Part shown: piece after piece, positions 1 to 7,654 of the stretch
Layout: every line of letters starts with the position of its first letter
Numbering within the stretch: position 1 is the first letter of the stretch
Assembly: GCA_023406715.1 (NCBI GenBank)
Contig: JAEXVC010000236.1
Span: 1 to 26,198 of the forward strand
Length of the DNA: 26,198 bases
Direction: 5' to 3'
Source: Bacteroidota bacterium
Lineage (GTDB): Bacteria; Bacteroidota; Bacteroidia; Bacteroidales; Tenuifilaceae
Position numbers and translations under genes: made by a program
Notes under the pieces: generated by a model
Seen by the model: the letters and a program-made list of their open reading frames with translations, nothing else
Told to the model about the DNA's origin: nothing
Databases searched by the model: none

Positions 1-404
1 TCACAGCAGAGAACAGCCCTTTACCAACCAATAGCATTGACGATATTAAAGTACATCCAACAACTGGCGAGGTGTTTTTTGCCACCGATAAGGGCATGGT
101 TGCCTACCGAGGCGATGCAAGTGAACCATCAAATGGCTTTGGAAAAGTTTACTCGTACCCAAATCCTGTTCCGCCAGGTTATTCTGGGAAAATTACCATT
201 GTAGGACTTGTAGAGAATACTATTGTTAAGATTACGGATATCAACGGAAATCTTATTTACGAAACAATGTCGGAAGGAGGAATGGCCATGTGGGATGGTA
301 AAAGTTTGAAAGGGAACAGGGTTGCCACTGGTGTTTATCTTGTTTTTTGTGCCGATAAAACCGGGGAACAGAGCACTGTAACAAAAATTCTCTTTATAAA
401 GTAG
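1..404 (+). CDS. porZ: PorZ-like T9SS protein, C-terminal fragment (5' end outside window)
   Basis: The reading frame is open from base 3, so this is the 3' end of a longer gene rather than a 110-residue protein beginning at the Met at 72. The first visible residues (NSPLPTNSIDDIKVHP, then GEVFFATDKGMVAYRG) resemble the last blade of a two-component-regulator-type beta-propeller. A C-terminal beta-sandwich follows (SYPNPV, KITDINGNLIYET, WDGKSLKGNRVATGVYL), which is the type A sorting-domain pattern of the type IX secretion system. Propeller plus this ending is the arrangement of PorZ, a cell-surface component of the T9SS attachment complex. The gene symbol rests on recalled family resemblance of this C-terminus. 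Another T9SS-exported propeller protein is the alternative. The stop lies 4 bases before recO, suggesting co-transcription. Confidence 0.7.
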   Translation, partial: TAENSPLPTNSIDDIKVHPTTGEVFFATDKGMVAYRGDASEPSNGFGKVYSYPNPVPPGYSGKITIVGLVENTIVKITDINGNLIYETMSEGGMAMWDGKSLKGNRVATGVYLVFCADKTGEQSTVTKILFIK

Positions 405-408
405 CGCT

Positions 409-1137
409 ATGCTGCATAAGTCAAAGGCCATTGTTTTACATACCATAAAGTATAAGGACAATAGTATAATTGCCTATTGCTACTCCGAGGCTTTTGGCCG
501 AATTTCATTTATGGTGAATGGGGCTTATGGTAAGGGCAAACAACCGGGTAAGGCTGTTTACTTTCAGCCATTTGCAATTCTGGACTTGGTGTTTTACCGA
601 AAAACTGGAGCCGATTTGTGCCGATTAAAGGAGGTTGCAGTTGCAATAAATCAGAGCACTCTTCCTTTTAATCCCGTCAAGCGGAGTATTGCTCTATTTC
701 TGAGCGAAGTGGTGTATAGAACAGTTAAAGAGGAGGAGCCAAATCCTGTATTTTACAATTTTCTCGAAAACTCCATTCATCTTCTGGATATAATGCAGAG
801 TGGCGAGGCCAATTTCCATCTTGTATTTTTAATGCAACACTCCAGACAGCTAGGTTTCTTCCCCTCAAATTTATGGACTGATGTTGCTAAGTATTTCGAT
901 TACAAAAACGGAACATTTGTTGCACAACCACCACAACATAACTTTTATTTAGATTCCGATGTTAGCAAACTAATTGGTGACGTTATTGATACACCATTCT
1001 ATAAGGTCGATGAGTTATCTTTGAATCACAAGCAGCGTGTTCATATAATTAATGGCATACTTAGGTACTATCGCTTTCACTTAGGCAGTTCGTTAGAGTT
1101 TAATTCTCTGGCTGTACTTCAGCAACTTTTCGAGTAA
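409..1137 (+). CDS. recO: DNA repair protein RecO
   Basis: A 242-residue protein with the RecO N-terminal OB-fold pattern: a short start, then the hydrophobic KAIVLHTIKYKDNSIIAYCYS strand pair and GRISFMVNGAYGKGK, followed by a helical C-terminal half. RecO binds single-stranded DNA and SSB and works with RecR to load RecA during gap repair. The zinc-binding CxxC pairs found in some RecO proteins (for example Deinococcus) are absent. The ATG is 4 bases after the stop of the PorZ-like gene, so the two are probably translated from one transcript. Length is normal for the family. Confidence 0.9.
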   Translation: MLHKSKAIVLHTIKYKDNSIIAYCYSEAFGRISFMVNGAYGKGKQPGKAVYFQPFAILDLVFYRKTGADLCRLKEVAVAINQSTLPFNPVKRSIALFLSEVVYRTVKEEEPNPVFYNFLENSIHLLDIMQSGEANFHLVFLMQHSRQLGFFPSNLWTDVAKYFDYKNGTFVAQPPQHNFYLDSDVSKLIGDVIDTPFYKVDELSLNHKQRVHIINGILRYYRFHLGSSLEFNSLAVLQQLFE

Positions 1138-1185
1138 TTATTAGCCAGTTCATCCCCGTTTTTTTGAACTATGTCAAAAATATTC

Positions 1186-1215
1186 CTTGTAGGATGCGCT
1201 ATTTTGTTATCTTTA
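1186..1215 (+). promoter_or_regulatory. Possible promoter of the aminotransferase-like gene
   Basis: A CTTG at 1186-1189 and TATCTTTA at 1208-1215 are 18 bases apart and fit the Bacteroidota -33 TTTG / -7 TAnnTTTG pattern with one mismatch in each element. It lies 21 bases before the ATG at 1236. This is a motif match by eye only. Confidence 0.35.
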
Positions 1216-1235
1216 CATTATAGAAAAGAAAATTT

Positions 1236-2372
1236 ATGACCAAGCAGACAAATTCTGAAGTAGATTTTTCGATAGAGGGTAACATGTCTAAGTTGGCCGA
1301 GGATTATAATGCAATTGACTTATCGGGAGACTTTTCGTCGTTTCCTTTCCCCGAGATACTTGGAGAGAAGGTTCTTGCTTACCTAAAATCCGTAACAGGC
1401 AATGCCCCTGCGGAGGGTACATTTGAACTAAGGTATGCCCTTTCTGATTATATAAGCAAAAAGTATTTTAGGAGTTATAACCCTGCCGATGAGATAACCA
1501 TTACTGCTGGTGGAACACAAGCCATTTTCACTGCTATAGCATCATCGGTTAAGGAAGGAGACGAGGCAATATTATTTGAACCATCGTATAGCAACTATGC
1601 TACCGCCATTGAAATATGCGGAGCTCGCCCAATCTTTATTAAACTAAAGGATGCTGAAAATCCAATAGATTGGAGTGAGGTTCAGAAAGCAATAACAACC
1701 CGCACAAAACTTATTCTAATTTGTACCCCGCACAATATTTTGGGAAGAGTTTTAACTGCCGACGATATGGAGAATCTCCAGAAGTTAATTAATGGGACTA
1801 AAATTAGAGTTATAAGCGATGAGTCTCTCTCTGAAATAGTTTACGCCGATTCGGCAGCATCGAGTGCAGCATTCTACCCAAAATTAGCCGATAATACTTT
1901 TATTGTTGGCTCGTTGAGCCATTCGCTAGGTGTTTCTGGTTGGAAGATAGGTTATTGCCTTGCCCCGAAATCGCTTATGGAACGTTTTCGTAAAATTCAA
2001 CGTGCCGTTGTAAACTCAGTAAATCACCCATTCCAGCTGGCTATAGCCGATTATATTGCACGTTACAGTTCTCTTTTCCCAAATATGGAGTTGCTGGAGA
2101 AGAACAGGGACGCATTTGTTGATATTATTAAGGATTCCAAATTTAAGATACTTCCAAACTCTGGAGGTAGTTTTCTTATTTTGAATTACGCATCTATTAC
2201 AGCTGCAAAAGATATTGAGTTTGCAGAGATACTCGTAAAGGAACATGGAGTAGCGGTTACCCCAATTTCACTCTTCAACCACGATAAAACTTGCAAGCAA
2301 CAGCTGCGCATTAATTTAGCTGTTAAATACGACGATTTGGTTGAGGCTGCAAATAGGTTGGCTAAACTTTAA
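1236..2372 (+). CDS. Aminotransferase-fold (class I/II) protein lacking the PLP lysine; probable pseudoenzyme
   Basis: At 378 residues this is full length for a fold-type I aminotransferase. Conserved landmarks are TAGGTQAIF (90-98), FEPSYSNYA (114-122), TPHN (164-167), ISDE (193-196), GWKIGY (235-240) and the substrate-carboxylate Arg in LRINLA (R358). The overall pattern is closest to the methionine/kynurenine aminotransferase branch (YbdL-like). The active site is damaged. In the SxxK....GW motif the Schiff-base Lys position is His229 (codon cat at 1920-1922). The Tyr of DExY is Leu198, the NPTG turn is NILG (167-170), and the Tyr that contacts PLP from the YxPxxG motif is Asn56. The frame is otherwise intact, so this is not random decay. 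A normal transaminase reaction through an internal aldimine looks unlikely. It may bind a ligand, or PLP non-covalently. A hairpin terminator follows. Confidence 0.85.
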   Translation: MTKQTNSEVDFSIEGNMSKLAEDYNAIDLSGDFSSFPFPEILGEKVLAYLKSVTGNAPAEGTFELRYALSDYISKKYFRSYNPADEITITAGGTQAIFTAIASSVKEGDEAILFEPSYSNYATAIEICGARPIFIKLKDAENPIDWSEVQKAITTRTKLILICTPHNILGRVLTADDMENLQKLINGTKIRVISDESLSEIVYADSAASSAAFYPKLADNTFIVGSLSHSLGVSGWKIGYCLAPKSLMERFRKIQRAVVNSVNHPFQLAIADYIARYSSLFPNMELLEKNRDAFVDIIKDSKFKILPNSGGSFLILNYASITAAKDIEFAEILVKEHGVAVTPISLFNHDKTCKQQLRINLAVKYDDLVEAANRLAKL

Positions 2373-2400
2373 TAAGTTTCATCTTCTAAATTTATATACA

Positions 2401-2429
2401 AAGCAGCCAACCATGGCTGCTTATTTTTT
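2401..2429 (+). terminator. Rho-independent terminator after the aminotransferase-like gene
   Basis: AAGCAGCCA (2401-2409) and TGGCTGCTT (2414-2422) form a perfect 9-bp stem with an ACCA loop, followed by ATTTTTT. It separates the aminotransferase-like gene from the GH3 gene, so they are probably separate transcripts. Confidence 0.85.
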
Positions 2430-2506
2430 GTTAATTCATTGGTTGTTGCTAGATTCATTTCAAATAAAAATGTAGATTTGAATTGATTTGAAAAATTGAA
2501 AAAACT

Positions 2507-4039
2507 ATGCCATTTCTGAATTCAATTCTAGGTTGGTTAAATACAAAACGGTTATACCAGATTGACCTTTTCCGGAAGTACCCTGCGGAGGTTCAGTTCG
2601 ATACTCTCACTGCACTTCTCAGCAAAGCTAAGGATACGGAGTATGGAAGAAAGTATGATTTTGAAACAATCCGCTCTGTTGAGGATTTTCAGCGGAGGCT
2701 TCCTATATTAGATTACGAGGGTTTTAAACCTTATATTGATAGATTACGGCAGGGCGAGCAAAGTTTGCTTTGGCCTAGTGAGATAAAGTGGTTTGCAAAA
2801 TCATCGGGAACTACCCAGAACAAAAGCAAATTTATTCCGGTTAGTTTTGAAGCCTTAGAAGATTGTCATTTTAGAGGGGGACGCGATATTATTGCAATCT
2901 ACACCGACTTACATCCAAACAACAACTTGCTATCAGGGAAAGGTTTTACTCTTGGCGGAAGTCATCAAATCGATAATTTCTCCATGAATTCATACTATGG
3001 CGATTTATCGGCAATACTTATTGAGAATCAACCTTGGTGGGCCGATTTTATTAGAACTCCAAGTTCAAAAGTTGCCCTTATCCCCGATTGGGAGGAAAAA
3101 CTCGATATGATTACCCGCGAAACTTTAACCGAGAATGTAACAAGTATAGCAGGTGTTCCATCGTGGAATTTAGTTATGATTAAACATTTGCTAAATCATA
3201 CGGGTAAATCAAACTTACTGGAGATTTGGCCTAACCTTGAGCTCTTTATGCACGGTGGCGTAAGTTTTACTCCTTACCGTGAACAGTTTAAACAGGTTAT
3301 TCCTTCGCCCTCTATGAACTACATGGAGGCCTACAATGCCAGCGAAGGATTCTTTGCCCTGCAGGACAACCCTGGCACCGATGATATGTTGCTGATGCTC
3401 GACTACGGTATTTTTTACGAGTTCATACCTACCGAGGATGTTGGATTGGATAATCCAAGAGTATTGACCGTTGCCGATGTTGAAATTGGTAAAAATTATG
3501 CTCTCGTTATTAGTACCAACTCAGGATTGTGGAGATACTTGATTGGCGATACCGTTACCTTTACTTCCAAAGCTCCCCATAAAATCAAAATTACAGGCAG
3601 AACTCGTCATTTTATCAATGTTTTTGGCGAAGAGGTTATTGTCGACAATGCTGAAAAAGCACTTAAAATTGCTTGTGAGAAAACTGGTGCCCAGATTCGT
3701 GAATACACCGCTGCGCCTGTTTTTATGAGCCGTAACGAAACTGGCACGCACGAGTGGATTATTGAGTTTGATGTTGAGCCGAATAGCCTTGACCTATTTA
3801 CCCAGGAACTCGATTCGGCTTTATGCTCCATTAATTCCGATTATGAGGCAAAGCGATATAAAGGCGTAACCCTTAAAATGCCTATTGTGCGTAGTGTTGC
3901 CAAGCAAACCTATTTTGAGTGGATGCGACAGCGCGGAAAACTCGGAGGACAAAACAAGGTTCCTCGCTTATCGAATTCGAGGGAGTACGTTGAACAGTTA
4001 ATTGAGATTGATGCGCAGTTAGGGAAAAAGGATATTTAG
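2507..4039 (+). CDS. GH3 (auxin-responsive promoter) family protein, acyl-acid amide synthetase-like
   Basis: This 510-residue protein has the three nucleotide-binding motifs of the ANL-related GH3 fold. Motif I is FAKSSGTTQNKSKFIPVS (about 96-113), motif II is YNASEGFFALQD (276-287), and motif III is LWRYLIGDTV (341-350) with GRTRHFINVFGE downstream (364-375). Plant GH3 enzymes adenylate a carboxylic acid and couple it to an amino acid. Bacterial members are common in Bacteroidota but their substrates are largely unassigned, so only the adenylate-forming, amide-linking chemistry can be inferred. No signal peptide is seen, so it should be cytoplasmic. The upstream spacer holds a TAGATTTG (2473-2480) that matches the -7 element, but no well-spaced -33 was found. 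Confidence 0.85.
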   Translation: MPFLNSILGWLNTKRLYQIDLFRKYPAEVQFDTLTALLSKAKDTEYGRKYDFETIRSVEDFQRRLPILDYEGFKPYIDRLRQGEQSLLWPSEIKWFAKSSGTTQNKSKFIPVSFEALEDCHFRGGRDIIAIYTDLHPNNNLLSGKGFTLGGSHQIDNFSMNSYYGDLSAILIENQPWWADFIRTPSSKVALIPDWEEKLDMITRETLTENVTSIAGVPSWNLVMIKHLLNHTGKSNLLEIWPNLELFMHGGVSFTPYREQFKQVIPSPSMNYMEAYNASEGFFALQDNPGTDDMLLMLDYGIFYEFIPTEDVGLDNPRVLTVADVEIGKNYALVISTNSGLWRYLIGDTVTFTSKAPHKIKITGRTRHFINVFGEEVIVDNAEKALKIACEKTGAQIREYTAAPVFMSRNETGTHEWIIEFDVEPNSLDLFTQELDSALCSINSDYEAKRYKGVTLKMPIVRSVAKQTYFEWMRQRGKLGGQNKVPRLSNSREYVEQLIEIDAQLGKKDI

Positions 4040-4224
4040 CAAAATAACCTTGATATGCACAACGCTTATACTCTTCTAGGCATCATTCTACTTGTCAATT
4101 CATCAACAAAAACCAATTGTTAATAAAAACTGCCACTTGCAATCGGACAGATTTAAAAACTATTCGTACTTTTAAAAAGTAACTTTTACGATTTCTTAAA
4201 TCTGTATAACTCAAATTAATTACT

Positions 4225-4839
4225 ATGCATATTGCAGTAGCAGGGAATATTGGCTCAGGGAAAACAACCCTCACGGGTTTATTGGCTAAACACTATAAAT
4301 GGAAGCCCCATTACGAGGATGTTGATGACAATCCGTACCTAAACGATTTTTACGAGGATATGCAACGCTGGAGTTTCAATCTACAAATATACTTCCTTAA
4401 TAGCAGGTTTAGTCAAATTGTTGATATACATCGCAAAGGCGAGGATGTAATCCAGGATAGGACCATTTACGAGGATGCCAATATTTTTGCTCCAAACTTG
4501 CATCAAATGGGACTTATGTCAACTCGCGATTTTAACAACTACTTGGCGCTATTCAATCTTATGACCTCGCTAATTAATCCACCGGACTTGCTTATTTACC
4601 TCAGGGCTACAGTTCCAACATTGGTGCGTCAAATTCAGAAGCGCGGAAGGGATTACGAGAAGAACATCCGTTTAGACTACCTACAACGCCTTAACGAACG
4701 TTACGAAGCTTGGATTGAGAGCTACAGGAATGGCAAACTCCTTATTATTGATGTTGACAACCTTAATTTTCCCGAAAAACCGGAAGATTTAAGGTTGATT
4801 ATCAATAAGATTGATGCCCAAATACATGGTTTGTTTTAG
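4225..4839 (+). CDS. Deoxynucleoside kinase (dAdo/dGuo kinase type)
   Basis: A 204-residue P-loop kinase of the deoxynucleoside kinase family. It has the Walker A GNIGSGKTT (7-15), an EDVDDNPYL segment (31-39) corresponding to the family's substrate-site E..xNPYL, the DRTIYED motif (78-84, the usual ERS/DRS catalytic motif) and an Arg-rich LID around KRGRDYE (139-145). It phosphorylates deoxyribonucleosides to 5'-monophosphates in nucleotide salvage. The base preference cannot be told from sequence. It lies 42 bases before the APS-kinase-like gene in the same direction and the two are probably co-transcribed. The 185-base upstream spacer shows no clear promoter. Confidence 0.88.
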   Translation: MHIAVAGNIGSGKTTLTGLLAKHYKWKPHYEDVDDNPYLNDFYEDMQRWSFNLQIYFLNSRFSQIVDIHRKGEDVIQDRTIYEDANIFAPNLHQMGLMSTRDFNNYLALFNLMTSLINPPDLLIYLRATVPTLVRQIQKRGRDYEKNIRLDYLQRLNERYEAWIESYRNGKLLIIDVDNLNFPEKPEDLRLIINKIDAQIHGLF

Positions 4840-4881
4840 TATGATTTTATAAATTGATAAAAGCAATATAATATTTGAGCA

Positions 4882-5427
4882 ATGCTTTTGATTCAATTTA
4901 CAGGATTATCCGGTTCGGGCAAGACAACAATTTCCACAATGGCTCAAAAAGAATTAGCCCGGATAGGGTTAAATATTGAGGTGTTGGATGGCGATGATTA
5001 CCGTAAAACCCTTTGCAAAGGTTTAGGATTTAGTTACGAGGATAGGGTTGAAAATCTTCGTAGGCTGGGAATCGTTGGCAAGTTGCTTCTTAAGCATAAT
5101 ATAATATCTGTAATTTCAGCAATAAATCCATTTGAGAGCATTAGACAGGAACTTGCGGCGTATTCGCCCAAAGTAAAAACAGTCTGGGTGCGTTGTGGTA
5201 TGGAAACGCTAATAAAGCGTGATACAAAAGGCCTTTATAAAAAGGCCTTATTGCCCGATGGCAACCCTGATAAGGTTTATCAATTTACAGGAGTAAGTGA
5301 TTTGTACGAAATTCCTAAGAATCCCGATCTAATACTTGATACCGACAAGGAAACTCCAGATGAATCAGTAAAGAAACTTACCGATTTTATATTGTCGAGT
5401 ATAAATAACCCGAGCGATATTCAATAG
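4882..5427 (+). CDS. cysC: Adenylyl-sulfate kinase (APS kinase) family
   Basis: A 181-residue P-loop kinase with Walker A GLSGSGKTT (8-16), DGDDYRKTL (36-44), SYEDRVENLRRLG (51-63) and the APS-kinase signature DTKGLYKKA (114-122), ending with NPDLILDTD. APS kinase phosphorylates adenylyl sulfate to PAPS, the donor for sulfate transfer. In the loop usually written ISPY/ISPH the Ser is replaced by Asn (ISAINPF, N82). That Ser is a phosphorylation site in E. coli CysC, but I recall this Asn form in other Bacteroidota, so activity is still plausible. No ATP sulfurylase, PAPS reductase or sulfotransferase gene is in the window. It converges on pepE with only 5 bases between stops. Confidence 0.85.
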   Translation: MLLIQFTGLSGSGKTTISTMAQKELARIGLNIEVLDGDDYRKTLCKGLGFSYEDRVENLRRLGIVGKLLLKHNIISVISAINPFESIRQELAAYSPKVKTVWVRCGMETLIKRDTKGLYKKALLPDGNPDKVYQFTGVSDLYEIPKNPDLILDTDKETPDESVKKLTDFILSSINNPSDIQ

Positions 5428-5432
5428 TAAAC

Positions 5433-6140
5433 CTATTCAAAGAGGAAGTCCAAATCGTCGCCAGCATTAACTTCCATTGGAGCCATTCCTTTTTTGAAAA
5501 TTCTTGCGGGCTTGGGGCCTTTTAGTGTTAAGGTAACATTTTCTAATAGAAGCATGGTTCCCTCTCTTAATCCCACAACGTAAGTGTAAGGGTCCATTTC
5601 CGTAAACTCTATAATCCGTTGTTCTCGGGTTTCTCCGGCATGTCCTGTGGGGTGTGCATCAAGATAATGAGGGTTTATTTGAAAGCGAACCAAGTTAAAT
5701 GCGTTGAAATTATCAGGCTCTGTTATAGGCATATCATTGGTTGTGCAGACTGTTGGACAAGCAACGTTAGCTCCAGCACTCCAGCCAATGTAAGGAGTAC
5801 CGCTTAGAACCTTGCTACGCACTGTTTCAATGATATCGTGCTGTTGAATGGTTTTTAGTAATTTGAATGTATTTCCTCCGCCAACAACTATTGCCTCTGC
5901 TTCTTGGATTGCAAGTTTTGTATTTCTATAATGGTGAATGGAGTCAACCTCCACACCAAATTCGCTAAAACGCGCCTGTACTTTGCGTTCGTACTCATCA
6001 TAGCTATAGGTTACTGCTGCCCAGGGTAGGAACAACACTTTTTTTACATTACCCAAGAATTTTTTAATCTCCTCCTTTGGATGCTCCAAGTAGGCTTCGC
6101 CTGCATTTGTTGAGTTGCTTATTAAAAGTAACTTTACCAT
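5433..6140 (-). CDS. pepE: Peptidase E (alpha-aspartyl dipeptidase), family S51
   Basis: A 235-residue protein with the S51 fold and its catalytic residues in the expected places. The nucleophile elbow is GWSAGAN (Ser121), His158 lies in INPHYLDAHPTGH, and Glu193 lies in GLREGTML. These sit one position from the Salmonella PepE triad numbering (120, 157, 192), so the enzyme looks intact and full length. The upstream glycine loop VVGGGNTFKLL is also typical. PepE hydrolyses dipeptides with N-terminal aspartate in the cytoplasm. No signal peptide is visible. It is transcribed toward cysC. Confidence 0.92.
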   Translation of the reverse strand: MVKLLLISNSTNAGEAYLEHPKEEIKKFLGNVKKVLFLPWAAVTYSYDEYERKVQARFSEFGVEVDSIHHYRNTKLAIQEAEAIVVGGGNTFKLLKTIQQHDIIETVRSKVLSGTPYIGWSAGANVACPTVCTTNDMPITEPDNFNAFNLVRFQINPHYLDAHPTGHAGETREQRIIEFTEMDPYTYVVGLREGTMLLLENVTLTLKGPKPARIFKKGMAPMEVNAGDDLDFLFE

Positions 6141-6265
6141 AGTGCTATGATTTTTGAACTATAAAAAACGGTATATTTTATCTCAATTACAAGAGTTGAA
6201 TAATTGATGATTCTTAAATTTAGATTTTTTTTTTCACTTTCAAAATTAATGATTAATACTTTTGA

Positions 6266-7558
6266 CTAATTGCTGTTTTTAGTTGATAACCGTCGTAATG
6301 CCTCTTTCTTTCTGTGATTTTCTTTGTACAAAAGAAACAGAAGCAATAGTAAAATTGTAAAGAAACCTATAAGGCCGTAAAGTATTATGTGCCTATTTCT
6401 TTCACGATTCTCAACTGATAAAACTTCGTGTTCTCTTTTTTGCAATTCGTATTCTGCTTGTAACTGTGTAATTTTTTCCAAAGACTCAGAATTCTGAAGG
6501 GAATCCTTTTGAGCAACGTATTTTTCAAGATAATTGAAAGCCAATTTGTAATTTGCTTCTTCCTTGTATGCTTGCACAAGGGTTTGGTAAAGGTTTACTA
6601 TTATTTCTTTTTGGCCAATTTTTGTGGCTAGAGCCAATGATTGCTCTAATTCTTTTATTGCTAATTGACGCTTATTTTGTTTTAAATATACCATACCAAT
6701 ATTTTTAATGGTATTGCAGGTTCTTACAGGGCTATTTAGATACTCAAATGTTTCTAGCGCTTTTTTGTGGTAAAGCAATGCATCGTTGTACTGTTGTTTT
6801 TGGTAGAATAGCGAGCCTATATTGTCGTGTATTATTGCCACTCCTATTTGAATGTCGAGCGAATCGTAAATTTTTAGTGCTTTTAAGTAATTGCGTAATG
6901 CTTCGTCGTATCTAGAAAGTTCCATGTTTGCACTGGCAATATTATTTGCAGCACCAGCAACTGCTCTGGGGTTTTTTAGTTGTTCATTTACCTTAAGGTA
7001 CCTTTCGAAATAATTTATAGCCTTAGCGTAATTCTCTCTATAAAAGTAAATTTGACCAATATTGTTTGAGACCATTGCAGAACCTTCGGCATCGGGTATG
7101 CCGTCAAATATTTCGAGCGCTCTAAAGTAACTCACTAGAGCATCGTCGTATTTGTTCCAGTTGCGGTGTATTAAACCTATATCGTTGAGCACTCCAGCTA
7201 AATCTTTTTGCTCATTTAAGTCATAATATATTACTGATGCTTTTGTAAGGTTATCCAACGCTAAATGAAATTCCCCCATTTTTTGATAGCTATACCCAAT
7301 CTGGTGATAAGAATCAGCTGTAAGTTTTGGCTGCTTGATTTTCTGTGAAAGGTCTAACGCCTTTTGCCAGTATTGTAGGCTTTTGTTGTAACTTCTGTCA
7401 GAGTATGCTAAGGCTATTTTAGCAAGAAGGTTATAATGAGCCGTATCGTTTCTCTGATTATTTAGGGCGCTAATTAAACTATCAATACTCTGCGATTTTG
7501 ATATACCCGAACAGAATATGAATACTATGGTCGATAGTTTGAACAATAACCTATTCAT
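6266..7558 (-). CDS. Secreted-side TPR protein with C-terminal membrane anchor, no output domain
   Basis: 430 residues: an N-terminal signal peptide (MNRLLFKLSTIVFIFCSGIS), about eight tetratricopeptide-like repeats in the periplasmic part, a coiled coil (about 350-388), one transmembrane helix (about 391-410) and a 20-residue cytoplasmic tail rich in Lys and Arg. This front half matches that of the TPR-SpoIIE protein at 14533-16830. Proteins of this kind in Bacteroidota usually continue after the membrane helix into a histidine kinase, LuxR-type or SpoIIE domain. Here the frame stops, and the 125 bases downstream show no remnant of such a domain. It may act as a sensor or adaptor, or be a truncated kinase. 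Function is unknown. Confidence 0.8.
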   Translation of the reverse strand: MNRLLFKLSTIVFIFCSGISKSQSIDSLISALNNQRNDTAHYNLLAKIALAYSDRSYNKSLQYWQKALDLSQKIKQPKLTADSYHQIGYSYQKMGEFHLALDNLTKASVIYYDLNEQKDLAGVLNDIGLIHRNWNKYDDALVSYFRALEIFDGIPDAEGSAMVSNNIGQIYFYRENYAKAINYFERYLKVNEQLKNPRAVAGAANNIASANMELSRYDEALRNYLKALKIYDSLDIQIGVAIIHDNIGSLFYQKQQYNDALLYHKKALETFEYLNSPVRTCNTIKNIGMVYLKQNKRQLAIKELEQSLALATKIGQKEIIVNLYQTLVQAYKEEANYKLAFNYLEKYVAQKDSLQNSESLEKITQLQAEYELQKREHEVLSVENRERNRHIILYGLIGFFTILLLLLFLLYKENHRKKEALRRLSTKNSN

Positions 7559-7581
7559 AATAAAATGGTTTTGCCATATTT

Positions 7582-7589
7582 CAAATGTA
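7582..7589 (-). promoter_or_regulatory. -7 promoter element of the TPR gene
   Basis: On the minus strand TACATTTG matches TAnnTTTG exactly and lies 23 bases before the ATG at 7558. No good -33 TTTG is seen; the expected position falls in or next to the upstream terminator hairpin (7605-7638). Confidence 0.45.
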
Positions 7590-7604
7590 CTAAAAATGAG
7601 ACAT

Positions 7605-7638
7605 AAAAAAAACCGAAGATTAATCTTCGGTTTTTTTT
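7605..7638 (-). terminator. Terminator of the sigma / anti-sigma / barrel operon
   Basis: This is a perfect inverted repeat with 16-base arms: eight A, then CCGAAGAT, TA at the centre, then ATCTTCGG and eight T. It gives a GC-containing stem with U-runs in either direction. It lies 16 bases after the stop of the outer-membrane barrel gene on the minus strand. Confidence 0.9.
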
Positions 7639-7654
7639 ATATTATGGATGAAGT

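Noticed and set aside
4167..4181. 15-base dyad TACTTTT-A-AAAAGTA upstream of the deoxynucleoside kinase
   Set aside because: It is made almost only of A and T, so chance is a sufficient explanation, and no promoter with proper spacing is near.
5229..5252. Repeated AAGGCCTT separated by TATAAA inside cysC, a possible hairpin
   Set aside because: It encodes the conserved KGLYKKA motif, so the repeat follows from coding constraints; no T-run follows.
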